From a virus, in IMG/VR virus record IMGVR_UViG_3300031576_000013, positions 1-64,000 of that record: 64,000 bases of DNA. One strand, written 5' to 3'. The notes beneath the pieces are model-generated. The model ran no database searches. It had not been told where the DNA came from and saw nothing but the letters and a program-made list of their open reading frames with translations. Positions 30,281 to 38,915 of the stretch are shown one piece after another; within the stretch, counting starts at the first letter, position 1; every line of letters begins with the position of its first letter. Both the position numbers and the translations under genes were made by a program.

Positions 30281-30951
30281 TAAATCCCGAACACCAGGTT
30301 GCTGCCTGTCGTTGGGCGGTCGGATTCGTCGCCACGAAGGCCCTCGCTGCGTACATCCTCGGAGTAGCGGCGAGTCACGCGGACTTCGAGCCACGCCACC
30401 TCGACCGAGTAGGCGATCGGAGCGAGATCGATGTCGAACCGGCGGTAATCGAATGTGACGTTCGTTGCGACCGCGAGGAACGTGATGATCCTCGGCCAGA
30501 TCACCTGTACGGTCGGAGGCCGTCCGCCCGTTCGGGTCGGAAAGCAAAGCGACCGAAAGAAGTTGGCGAAATCCATCGACTTCTTCAGTACGCGGGCGCT
30601 TGCCAGGGTCGGATCGTTGTGGGTGAACGCCGCAGAAGCATCGCTCGTTGCGGGGCGCCGCCCGGCTTCGAACGCGGAAAAGTAGAAGGTCATGGGGATT
30701 TCGAGCGATCGTGTGCGGCTGTAGTGTGGGATTTCGTGGTCGAGCCCGACGACCGGCAAACGGGTCCATTCGACGTTGAGCGCTTCGCGGAGCTCCGTGG
30801 GGTTCAGGAGGACTTCGATGGCTTCCTGCCCGTTTTCTTCGCCCAACCCTGGATTTCGTATCAAGACGACACGCGCTGGAGGAATGGCGACGAGATCGCC
30901 CCGGCTGCTCGCGATTACGACCTCGCCGAGAGGGTATGTTCGAGCAGGCAT
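30280..30951 (-). CDS. CIS-tube-like baseplate protein
   Basis: 223 residues with CGGAG upstream. AIEVLLNPTELREALNVEW (about 41-59), SRTRSLEIPMTFYFSAF and PPTVQVIWPRIITFLAVATN are features of the contractile-injection-system tube/Afp7-type family. Here tube part and LysM part are two adjacent genes, where eCIS often has one fused protein. It should form the junction of tube and hub. Confidence 0.75.
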   Translation of the reverse strand: MPARTYPLGEVVIASSRGDLVAIPPARVVLIRNPGLGEENGQEAIEVLLNPTELREALNVEWTRLPVVGLDHEIPHYSRTRSLEIPMTFYFSAFEAGRRPATSDASAAFTHNDPTLASARVLKKSMDFANFFRSLCFPTRTGGRPPTVQVIWPRIITFLAVATNVTFDYRRFDIDLAPIAYSVEVAWLEVRVTRRYSEDVRSEGLRGDESDRPTTGSNLVFGI

Positions 30952-33294
30952 TTATTTTGCTCCGACTTGGTCGATCACATTGCCTCGTTGACGTGTAGTG
31001 TCGATGACGGCGCCAATATCGCGGTCGCCGACACGCAGAATGATTCCACTGCTGAAATTTACGTTTGTAACCTCCATATTTGTCGCACGAAGTTTTGCTA
31101 TCTGTTGAGGGGTCTGTACTACATCGGCTTTGAACCGCTCGGCTGCGGCTGCGCGAACGCGAGCTTCGGTTTCACGTCGTCCCACAGCTGGCGTTTCCTT
31201 GGTGCCGAGTCGCGCGACGGTAGCCGCAGGGCCTTTTTTCAGCTCATCCAGATCTTTTGTAAGAAGGATGTTTTGTTCGCTGAATTTGATCCTGAATTGG
31301 TCAAGCGTGTCGGTTGCTTCTTTCAAGGCTTGTTTAGCGCCAGGAACGCCTAGTTCTACCATTTTTGCCTGGATGCCGGCGGTAATTTGCAGCGCGCGAA
31401 TAGTCTCCTGAGTTTCGGATTCGGTCAACGTCATGCCTTTGCGCCATGTATCAAACGCGTTGGTGACTGTGTCGGATAAGATCGCTATGGAATCGAGCGG
31501 CAACGATTTATCGACTTTGGCAGCGGCTTCGAGAGCTGTCTGCATTTTGCGCGGCGTTTCCGGGTCGAACGCCGGATACTTCGTCACTGCGGCGCCCGTG
31601 AACTCATCGACAATTTTTCCGAAATTCGTGACAAGTTCAGCTTGTTTATTGAGTCCTTTTGCCAACGACTCGGTCGCTTGCAGACGAAGGTTTTCTGTCT
31701 GCTTGACCGTATCGGCCGCGCCTGACGCAGTACCGATATCGACCCCGAAGAATTTGAGCAACGCCGGGACGACAAGATCGGCGAGCAGCATCAAAATGCC
31801 GAATGGGATCGCTAGCTTTAGCAGTCGGAATGCTTGAGTAAGCATACGAACGCCAAGACTGGCCTCCATTGCGAGGATCGGGATGCCACTTAAGACGATT
31901 TCCATATTGGTTAGTCCGCCGGTAGTTGTGTAGGCCATCGTCCCGAGGCTGCGTACCGCATTAGTAAGAAATTTGAAGGCAAACATTGCCAGCTGTCCGA
32001 AACTGACCAAGGTCAGTAGTCCGAAACTGACCAATCCGACAGCTCCCAAAAGTAGGCCGAATCCGGCGGTCACTAGCGGAATGAACGTGAATTGACGCGC
32101 CAAACTTTCAGCGTATCCTACCGCCTTGCTGAACCAGCCTACGAGTGTCGTTAAAATCGAACTCATCGGACCAAATACCGCTGCGATTAAGCGGCCTCCC
32201 GCTTCAATCAATATTTTTAGCTGGCTGCTCAATGTTGCGGTAGCGACTGCAAATGACGGTGTGATTTCGTCGCCGCCCTGTTTGACCAAATTGTTGAAAT
32301 AAGCAACTGCGTCAGCGCCTTTGACAATTTCCCCGTTCGCCCCTTGTATGCCGCCCTTCAATGCGACGATTGACGCGTGGAACGCACGTCCTGTTTTTTC
32401 GCCGAATATGGCATTTAGCTTGGCAACGGATGCTGCGCCATCTCCCGTAACGTTGGCCAAGTCGAGCATGATGTCGGTCAACGGGCGTAATGAATTGGTT
32501 TGTTCGTCGATAGTTTTGATCTGAAACTGATCTTGCAATGCAAGCATTTTTTTCGGTGTAAGGAGTTCGGTCAGCATCTGTCGCAAAGCTGTGCCTTCGA
32601 CTTTTGCCGAGCCGAAAGAACGGCGCATCAGACCTGCGGCGACCATCAAATCATCGATGCCCACGCCGGCTGTTCTGGCGTTGGCGCCAGCGGCGATGAT
32701 GATGTCGGTAAACTCTTTCATGTTGAGTGAAGTTGCGCGTGCTAACCGTTGCATCTTGCTTAGACGTTCCGGAACCATAGCGAGCGGTTCGCCCATCAAA
32801 ACTATCTTCTGGGTCAGTTCACGGATCTGATCCGACGTCAAACCGAATGCAGTTGCAGCCAACGTCAAAGGCTTGATGACTGGCTCGATCTGCGTGGGCG
32901 TGAAACCTTCGGCCAGCAGATTCGCGGTCGCCTGTGCGACATCGTTCAACGCGGCGCCTGTTGTTTTGGCTGCGTCGATCATTGCAACTTTAAGTTGAGT
33001 CAGGTTCTCCGTTCCTCCAAGCGTGACGACGTTGACCTTTGCCATCGCCTCGGCGGTCGAGTCGGCCGCTAACGCCAGCTGTCCAGTTGCACTCGCGACT
33101 CCGCGCGCGACGTAAAGCGCTGTGAACGCGCCTGCGACCTGGACGAAATCTTTTCTAGCGACCTTTGCGTGTTCGGCGGCCAGTTTCGTGCTTCCCGAGA
33201 CGTCTTGCATGGCTTTTGCCGTCGCCGCCGCTTCCTGTTTGACTCCAGGCGCGAGAAACCTGAAGAGGAACTCGATCGTATTGAGGAGCGCCAT
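30952..33294 (-). CDS. tail tape measure protein
   Basis: 780 residues with GAGGATAGGT before the ATG. The N-terminal half (TAEAMAKVNVVTLGGTENLT, SLNMKEFTDIIIAAGANART) has the pattern of the TP901 tape-measure family. A central hydrophobic region (about 365-520) could be the membrane-passing part. Its length sets tail length; at the usual about 0.15 nm per residue a tail near 115 nm would follow (inference). Confidence 0.9.
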   Translation of the reverse strand: MALLNTIEFLFRFLAPGVKQEAAATAKAMQDVSGSTKLAAEHAKVARKDFVQVAGAFTALYVARGVASATGQLALAADSTAEAMAKVNVVTLGGTENLTQLKVAMIDAAKTTGAALNDVAQATANLLAEGFTPTQIEPVIKPLTLAATAFGLTSDQIRELTQKIVLMGEPLAMVPERLSKMQRLARATSLNMKEFTDIIIAAGANARTAGVGIDDLMVAAGLMRRSFGSAKVEGTALRQMLTELLTPKKMLALQDQFQIKTIDEQTNSLRPLTDIMLDLANVTGDGAASVAKLNAIFGEKTGRAFHASIVALKGGIQGANGEIVKGADAVAYFNNLVKQGGDEITPSFAVATATLSSQLKILIEAGGRLIAAVFGPMSSILTTLVGWFSKAVGYAESLARQFTFIPLVTAGFGLLLGAVGLVSFGLLTLVSFGQLAMFAFKFLTNAVRSLGTMAYTTTGGLTNMEIVLSGIPILAMEASLGVRMLTQAFRLLKLAIPFGILMLLADLVVPALLKFFGVDIGTASGAADTVKQTENLRLQATESLAKGLNKQAELVTNFGKIVDEFTGAAVTKYPAFDPETPRKMQTALEAAAKVDKSLPLDSIAILSDTVTNAFDTWRKGMTLTESETQETIRALQITAGIQAKMVELGVPGAKQALKEATDTLDQFRIKFSEQNILLTKDLDELKKGPAATVARLGTKETPAVGRRETEARVRAAAAERFKADVVQTPQQIAKLRATNMEVTNVNFSSGIILRVGDRDIGAVIDTTRQRGNVIDQVGAK

Positions 33295-33305
33295 ACCTAT
33301 CCTCG

Positions 33306-33452
33306 TTATCCCCGGCGTGCACGCTTGTACGCCGCGATTTCTTCGTTACGGCGTTTCACGATCTTTTCTTGGATCCGCAAGAACAAAGTGATGTCCATTT
33401 CCATCACTTCGGTGAACGAGAGGTTGTAGCTGCTCAGTTCGGACGGGGCCAT
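33306..33452 (-). CDS. -1-frame partner of the tail chaperone
   Basis: An ATG-started frame of 48 residues (MAPSELSSYNLSFTEVMEMD...AYKRARRG), immediately before the tape measure. The same frame is open upstream of its ATG, inside the preceding gene, and that part also reads like coding sequence (EREADEWLDAVLSTI). It resembles the short DUF6760-type partner genes at this place in contractile-tail clusters. It is probably made by -1 frameshift as the extension of the preceding chaperone, or by its own start, or both. Confidence 0.55.
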   Translation of the reverse strand: MAPSELSSYNLSFTEVMEMDITLFLRIQEKIVKRRNEEIAAYKRARRG

Positions 33453-33472
33453 GATCGTGCTCAGGACGGCGT

Positions 33473-34246
33473 CTAGCCACTCGTCTGCTTCTCGTTCGAT
33501 TGCTTCCCCGTCTTCTTCAGATGCGGGAAGAAAGCCTGTACTAAAGGGAGGATGGCCCGCTGAACATTTTCACACCGGTTGCACTTGATTTCGATGATCG
33601 TATCGACGCCGCAGTCGATCGCTTCAAGTTCCTGTTGGAACTTGATTCCCTCGCTGTATGCGAGATCTTCGATCCACGTTTTCAGCGCTTCGAGATCGCT
33701 GGCGTCGATCCCTTCTACGGCGACGATCCGACTCATATAAGTCGCCATGATTGCCGGCATTCCCATGTCGCGATTGAGTTCTAGCAACCGCGCGTCGTCG
33801 CTGCCGATGAGGAATCGATACTTAACCTTACGCCCGCCGATAGTCGTCTCGAACGCTTTGCCCGTGCGTACGTTCTCGACGTACTTCGGATCCAGCTTCA
33901 CGACTGGCAGTTTGTCCAGTTCGACTTCCCAAATGAAGTGGTTTTTGCAGAACTCTTCGCTGCATACGATATCCCATGAGAACTTCGGGCCGAAGGATGC
34001 GACTCGAACTTCCTTGAAGGCGAAGATCTTATCCGCCTGGAGGATCTGTTCCCACGGGAGCACGGTCGGCGGATTGCTGCCCCAAGGATAAGGGCCGGGG
34101 TCGAGCGTCCGGACCCAGCAGTTACGTACGACTTCCGTCATGAAGCGCCCGGTACGTACGAGCTTGGGATCGGTGAGGATCATCTGCTCCTTCACCTTCA
34201 TCTCCCGGATAACGCCTTTAAGCCCAGAGGGGCACGTGATTTCCAT
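33473..34246 (-). CDS. T4 gp26-like baseplate hub assembly chaperone
   Basis: 257 residues with AGGAGG upstream. The start (CPSGLKGVIREMKVKEQMIL), DIVCSEEFCKNHFIWEVELD (about 91-110) and the end CNRCENVQRAILPLVQAFF are the pattern of the T4 baseplate-hub assembly/tail-chaperone family (PF12322). Two Cys pairs are likely to hold zinc. It lies between tube and tape measure. Near its end it carries a GGGG slip site into the -1 frame. Confidence 0.75.
   Translation of the reverse strand: MEITCPSGLKGVIREMKVKEQMILTDPKLVRTGRFMTEVVRNCWVRTLDPGPYPWGSNPPTVLPWEQILQADKIFAFKEVRVASFGPKFSWDIVCSEEFCKNHFIWEVELDKLPVVKLDPKYVENVRTGKAFETTIGGRKVKYRFLIGSDDARLLELNRDMGMPAIMATYMSRIVAVEGIDASDLEALKTWIEDLAYSEGIKFQQELEAIDCGVDTIIEIKCNRCENVQRAILPLVQAFFPHLKKTGKQSNEKQTSG
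33503..33513 (-). promoter_or_regulatory. candidate -1 ribosomal frameshift site
   Basis: In the reading ACG GGG AAG of the chaperone gene, slipping one base back at GGGG keeps perfect P-site pairing (GGG to GGG) and enters the frame that continues to 33306. Phage lambda uses a similar GGGAAAG site in its tail chaperone. Location is a candidate only. Confidence 0.45.
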
Positions 34247-34276
34247 GACCTAGACCTCCTGTTTGTTGTTCTTGAC

Positions 34277-34804
34277 CTAGAATTCCGTTTCGGCGGCAAG
34301 CGCCCTTACAAGCCCTCCTTTGACGGTTTCGACGCCTGGTTTGATGATGAAGTAGTCGTAGGCGAGCGTCAATTTCTCGATGATGACGTCGTCACGGCTG
34401 TTATCCCAATCGCCGGCTTCGAAATCGATCGGGAAGGCGCCGATGATGTGGTACAGGCGGGCCGCGTCCTTTTGCCTGTTGTGCTGACGCAAGACCAGGT
34501 TGCGCCGGTAGGTCGGTTGGACAGGCACGCCCAAGCCCGCGCCGCTCGAGTGGAGGATCGATTCGAGCGCCCAATCGTACATTCGGCGGCTGCGCGAGAG
34601 CCCCCGTGAAAGGGTTAGCGGGGCAAACGACGCTGGACCGGGATCCTTGATCGGGATTGTAGATCCCGCTTCCCGGTACTCGATGACGTCGATCGACGCC
34701 GTTAGCGGACCGGCTGCGGAGAAGAAGGCATCGAGACGTGCGCCTTGAGGAGACGTGACCTCTAGGCTGAAGTTGAATACCTCGAATAGATCCCGAATCG
34801 GCAC
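34277..34804 (-). CDS. tail tube paralogue 2
   Basis: 175 residues, GTG start. FNFSLEVTSPQGARLDAFFS (about 10-29), EVIEYREAGST-like IDVIEYREAGSTIPIK and LILERG-like LTLSRGLSRS...YDWAL are the gp19/TIGR02241 tube fold. It is a paralogue of the next upstream gene. eCIS clusters also have two or more tube genes, one as baseplate-proximal adaptor, which is the likely role of one of these two. Confidence 0.85.
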   Translation of the reverse strand: MPIRDLFEVFNFSLEVTSPQGARLDAFFSAAGPLTASIDVIEYREAGSTIPIKDPGPASFAPLTLSRGLSRSRRMYDWALESILHSSGAGLGVPVQPTYRRNLVLRQHNRQKDAARLYHIIGAFPIDFEAGDWDNSRDDVIIEKLTLAYDYFIIKPGVETVKGGLVRALAAETEF

Positions 34805-34818
34805 ATCATTTTCTTCGT

Positions 34819-35334
34819 TTACGGGCCGACGGCCACGTTGAACCGGCCCGCGCTGAGCGCACTGGCCAATTCAAATCGATCGATAGCGAGCGTCAGCATC
34901 TCGATCACGACCTCGTCCACCGTGTTATCCCACTCACCTGCGACGTACTTCTTCGGCCACGCTCCAAAGAGTTTCCAGCGACGGATGATCTGTGTCTTGG
35001 TACGGTCGTTCTGGAGGATCGAGATGTTGCGCGAGTAGAGCGCGGGAGGCAGCCCGGCGCCGATGCCGCCCGCCTTGGCCGGGTCGGCAACCTGGAACAT
35101 CCAGTTGTGGAGATCGACGTCCACGCCGACGCCGCGATCGAGCGTGACATCCGAGATCGTCACGCGGCCCGGCCACTTGATCGGTATGAGCGCACCGCCT
35201 TCGTAGTAATCGATCTGCGCGACTTCCTGAGAAAGCTCGCTGGCTTTCTGGAAAAACAGCTTGTCGATTCCGTCGATTTGCACACGAAAATTGAATTTTT
35301 CGTGCAAGGTTCGCGCAGCAGCGAGAGATGGCAT
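34819..35334 (-). CDS. tail tube protein (gp19-like)
   Basis: 171 residues with AAAGGAG 7 bases upstream. FNFRVQIDG (about 14-22), QIDYYEGGALIPIKWPGRVT and LDRGVGVDVDLHNWMFQVAD are the TIGR02241/gp19 tube pattern. It is the first tube gene after the sheath and probably the main tube subunit. Its ribosome-binding site lies inside the last codons of the HNH gene. Confidence 0.9.
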   Translation of the reverse strand: MPSLAAARTLHEKFNFRVQIDGIDKLFFQKASELSQEVAQIDYYEGGALIPIKWPGRVTISDVTLDRGVGVDVDLHNWMFQVADPAKAGGIGAGLPPALYSRNISILQNDRTKTQIIRRWKLFGAWPKKYVAGEWDNTVDEVVIEMLTLAIDRFELASALSAGRFNVAVGP

Positions 35335-36276
35335 TCAATTTCTCCTTTCGTCTGAATCTTGAGGTAACTGGGCGAATTCTGGATGTGCCACTTCAGAGAG
35401 GGATTTAGCGTTGTGACAGGTCATACATAGCGCTTGGCCATTTTCGACGTTTGACCTGCCACCATCGACGTAACGAACGCCGTGGTCGAACTCTAGCTTT
35501 TCAAGATCGTTTTCACCACAGCGAACGCATTTGAACTCGCAACGCATTAGAATCCTAACTTTGTCGACGAACGAGAACCCTCTCGGCGTTAAAATTTGTT
35601 CGCGTCGGCGGCTATGGCGTTTACGGCGTTTGTGCCCCGGAAGATATTGAGGCGGTCCGGCGTAATGATGGCGCGGCTTAAGTTGAATAACGCTTTTGCA
35701 TCCGCAACTACAAAAATACTTTCCTTGATGATCTGCGAGCCATTTGCTGATTACAGCTCGCCGATGATGGCCTTGTAAGAATCTAGACTTGTACCAGGTA
35801 TGAAATCGTTTCAATTCAATGACCCCATCACAACCGCAAGCACACAATCGCGGCTTACTAGCTAGTTCTGCCAACTTGGCTGCGGTGACGGCCTTGCGAT
35901 TATGACCGTAAATGTACAAGCGCGTCGCGGAAGGGCTGACGATGAACGTCTTTTTGCATCCGCAATTGCAGAGGCGGGTTTCACGCTTCGGGAGTATCGC
36001 GGCAAAATGATTGCGTACGGCTGCAATCCTTCGCGTTGCGACTTCAGGCACCATCGCGTTGTGTCCGTGAACATAAATTGAGTTCGTCTTGCCGAGATTT
36101 TTCGCCGTCCGATTTACTGGGCTGCCGCAACCACAACTACAAACCAGGGCAGGCCCTTCAACGATCCATCGCTCGGCTGCTGCCTTGCGGTGCCCGAAAA
36201 TCCACGAGCTGTTTTGCGGCGCAGGTTTTTCGCAGCCGCAAGCGCAAGCGCGTTTTTTGGATGCAGCATCAATCAT
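35335..36276 (-). CDS. HNH endonuclease with five CxCGC...GH repeats
   Basis: 313 residues. Five repeated units, each CxCGC followed by 17-25 residues and GH (ACACGC, VCSCGC, LCNCGC, LCACGC, FCSCGC), make up the first 230 residues. The C-terminus is an HNH nuclease: CVRCGE, EFDHGVRYVDGG, NVENGQALCMTCHNA. It stands exactly between sheath stop (8 bp) and tube start (0 bp), in DNA richer in A and T, so it is a free-standing homing-type gene in a conserved virion operon. The repeats should be zinc-bound DNA-recognition modules. Confidence 0.85.
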   Translation of the reverse strand: MIDAASKKRACACGCEKPAPQNSSWIFGHRKAAAERWIVEGPALVCSCGCGSPVNRTAKNLGKTNSIYVHGHNAMVPEVATRRIAAVRNHFAAILPKRETRLCNCGCKKTFIVSPSATRLYIYGHNRKAVTAAKLAELASKPRLCACGCDGVIELKRFHTWYKSRFLQGHHRRAVISKWLADHQGKYFCSCGCKSVIQLKPRHHYAGPPQYLPGHKRRKRHSRRREQILTPRGFSFVDKVRILMRCEFKCVRCGENDLEKLEFDHGVRYVDGGRSNVENGQALCMTCHNAKSLSEVAHPEFAQLPQDSDERRN

Positions 36277-36282
36277 CGCTGT

Positions 36283-38478
36283 TTACAGAGCTGCGCTCAG
36301 GAGCTCTTCCTGCAAGGCTCTCGTGTCCTGGGTGACGAGAAGAATAATGAACTCGGCCGGCTTCGCCGTGGCAAGCCCGATCCGCGCGAGCAACTTGCCG
36401 GCCGTAATCACGCTCGGCGTGTTCAGCTGATCCGAAACATCGACGAAGAATGCCTTGCTTGGATCTTTCGACGCGAGCGCGCCAGCCTTCACGAAAGGCA
36501 TGATGACGGAGATCAAAACGCGCTCTACGCGATCACGTAGCTCCGGCGTGTTGATCTTGTTCTTTGCGAACTGAAGTGCGCGCTTTGCCGTCTGTTCGAC
36601 CGCCGAAACGCCTCGGCGCTCGCCGATCGAGGGGAAGTTCGACGTTCCAAGGCCGGTCCGTGCGCCGTCCGCGAAGAAACCCTGACCTCGCATGAAGACG
36701 ACGGGATTCACCCGCTTCGGGAAGATCAGATCCCGCTTCTCTTCCCTCTGGACCTCCGTCGTTTCCAGATCGACGACGCCGAAAAGCCGTCCGTCTTCGG
36801 TGTTCGCCGGGTTGGCGAACGGGCCGACTTGCAGGTTTGCGTCGTTGCGCGAAATCACGCCGGTGATATGACCCGAGATCGGTCCCACGATTGTATCGAT
36901 GTCGGTTCCGAAGATCCTCGGTGACGGGTTCGGGATCTTCACGCGCGGCCAGTAGAGCGCCCACTGTTCCGAGGCCGTGAGCGATTCGGCATGAGCTGCG
37001 ATGTCCTGTGCGGTGAGGCCGGCGGGCGGATCGAGAATCGCCATAATTCGGCGATTGGTTGTGATCTCCGCATAGGTGGTCATCGCGTTCTGGGTCGCGA
37101 TCGTCGAACCGTCCGGAATGACGAGGAGCGTGACGTCTTCGATCTCGTCAAGCGCGCGAATCCCGGTCGGGGACGGTACGGTGTCGCCAATCAATTCGAC
37201 ATCGGAGATGGTCGGCTCGGTGCCGCCCGCGAGGAACGCGCCGTTGCTGTTGTTGGCGGGACGGGCGGTTCCAAGGACGCTGGCGGTCACGTTTAGCGAC
37301 CCAACTTTCGAGTCGTTGATGACTGTCGATGCGTAACGGGGCGAAGTCGAGTCGAACACGTTCAGGTTTGCGAAGCGTTCGACGATGAAACCATCGACCT
37401 CGACATCCAGATTGAATTCGCTCGCAATCCCCGACGTGGCGTTCTTGATGAAGATCTTGACGGCGTTGCCCCACGTTCCGACTGAGGTGGCGGTGAGCGT
37501 GAGGACGTTCGCGCCGGCGGCGGTTCCTGAGTGGATGGAATTGTCGAAGCCGATCTCGTCATCGGCGGTCGACGTACTGTCCACTTGAACGGTGGAGGTC
37601 GCACCAGTCGTGTTCGACGTAATGCGAACCTTGCTGCCCTCGACGGAAGCGACACCGCCGGCGATGGCTGTGTTGATCGCGAGAACGACCTCGTTGGCGG
37701 TGACCGCGTCGATGTTGGCGACGTTGCCCGTCCCGAGGACGGCCACAGTCGAAAAATTCAGCTTGCCAGCCGCGTTCGCGGTGCCGCCGGTGACCTGGAT
37801 CGCCGACGACGAGCCACGTTTGTTGGACGTGATCGTGACCTTGGTGCCTGCGCTCGTGACCGTAGCGGTCGCGCCCGAAAGCTGGGCGTTGATGACCGCC
37901 GCGACCTCTACGGCTGTCGCTGCGGCAATGCTGGCGAAGTCGGCGGCGTTGAACGTGACCGTCTGAACTGCTCCGGCGTCGACCTTCACCGTCAGGACGT
38001 CGGCATCAGCCAGTGCGAACGGCGCGGCGTTGCCGCTTTCGACGAGGCCCGCCGTCGCCGTGAATGTGACAGTCGGCTGCGGCACGCCGTCGATCTTGAT
38101 GATCAACGTTTCGTCGGTGCTTGGTTCGAGATCGTAAGGTGCGGCAACCGAGGAGAGGATCGATCCGGAACTGGCGAGGCCGCTTATCAAGGTCTTGAGC
38201 GCGGCCACGCCCCCCGAGCCAGCACGCACGATCCAACCCGTTCTGCCACCTTGTAGAAAGAAGTCGCGAATCGCGATCGGCAGATCGAACCCGAGGCGGA
38301 AGGTGCCGAAGGTTCGCGCGTATTCCTCGAATGACGTTACGAGCGTAGCGACGTTCAGCGGGCCTTTTACAGCCTTGCCGACCGCGCCAAGTACGGCCGT
38401 CTGGATTGTCGGAAGCGCAGGAATCTGCGGCTCTTCCTCTTGAACAACGATTTTCGATGACAGAAGTTCGCCGGCCAT
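36283..38478 (-). CDS. tail sheath protein with inserted repeat domain
   Basis: 731 residues. The N-terminus (VLGAVGKAVKGPLNVATLVT, FGTFRLGFDLPIAIRDFFLQ) and C-terminus (ISVIMPFVKAGALASKDPSK) carry the contractile sheath fold; many members have 380-500 residues. The extra length is an insertion at about 150-340 built of two similar segments (EVAAVINAQLSGATATVTSA and EVVLAINTAIAGGVASVEGS), likely exposed on the sheath surface. Confidence 0.9.
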   Translation of the reverse strand: MAGELLSSKIVVQEEEPQIPALPTIQTAVLGAVGKAVKGPLNVATLVTSFEEYARTFGTFRLGFDLPIAIRDFFLQGGRTGWIVRAGSGGVAALKTLISGLASSGSILSSVAAPYDLEPSTDETLIIKIDGVPQPTVTFTATAGLVESGNAAPFALADADVLTVKVDAGAVQTVTFNAADFASIAAATAVEVAAVINAQLSGATATVTSAGTKVTITSNKRGSSSAIQVTGGTANAAGKLNFSTVAVLGTGNVANIDAVTANEVVLAINTAIAGGVASVEGSKVRITSNTTGATSTVQVDSTSTADDEIGFDNSIHSGTAAGANVLTLTATSVGTWGNAVKIFIKNATSGIASEFNLDVEVDGFIVERFANLNVFDSTSPRYASTVINDSKVGSLNVTASVLGTARPANNSNGAFLAGGTEPTISDVELIGDTVPSPTGIRALDEIEDVTLLVIPDGSTIATQNAMTTYAEITTNRRIMAILDPPAGLTAQDIAAHAESLTASEQWALYWPRVKIPNPSPRIFGTDIDTIVGPISGHITGVISRNDANLQVGPFANPANTEDGRLFGVVDLETTEVQREEKRDLIFPKRVNPVVFMRGQGFFADGARTGLGTSNFPSIGERRGVSAVEQTAKRALQFAKNKINTPELRDRVERVLISVIMPFVKAGALASKDPSKAFFVDVSDQLNTPSVITAGKLLARIGLATAKPAEFIILLVTQDTRALQEELLSAAL

Positions 38479-38496
38479 TTACATGCCCTCCGGGAT

Positions 38497-38844
38497 CTAG
38501 GTCGTTCGCAGGCGTTTCGGCGACGCCACGCTGGGCGTCGCGTCGAGTTTTTCTTCGATCACCTTGACCTCGATTTGACCGGTTTTTTCGGCCCTTGAGA
38601 TCTGCGGTAGACGCCGTACGGCGCTATCCAATGTGACAGGCGGATCGCCCCAACTCAGGTGGATTCCCCTGGCGCTTTTGATCTTGCTGCGTTGAAGTCC
38701 GGAGCTGCCGTTCGATTTCGATACCGGACGGACCGATTCCGAAATTGTGCATTCGCAGAGCCCACTCGGTTCGCAGTAAAGCTCGTGATAGAGGGTGAAC
38801 GCCATCGATCCCTCTTTTGTGAGTCGAATCGCCACTTTCGGCAT
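38497..38844 (-). CDS. small protein before the sheath
   Basis: 115 residues from ATG at 38844, with GGAAAGGTTG upstream. Beta-rich N-terminus with three Cys (YCEPSGLCEC), then a basic part. It lies between the IPT-domain protein and the sheath. A virion or assembly role is likely; no family is recognised. Confidence 0.6.
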   Translation of the reverse strand: MPKVAIRLTKEGSMAFTLYHELYCEPSGLCECTISESVRPVSKSNGSSGLQRSKIKSARGIHLSWGDPPVTLDSAVRRLPQISRAEKTGQIEVKVIEEKLDATPSVASPKRLRTT

Positions 38845-38915
38845 CGTCAACCTTTCCGAAACACCCTACGCGAATCCGGATTCAAGGTCAAGCAGCCTTG
38901 CATACGATTTCTCCT

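Noticed and set aside
35335-36200. CxCGC repeats as a CRISPR-like array
   Set aside because: The repeats are at protein level with variable spacing and divergent DNA; no identical direct repeats or spacers.
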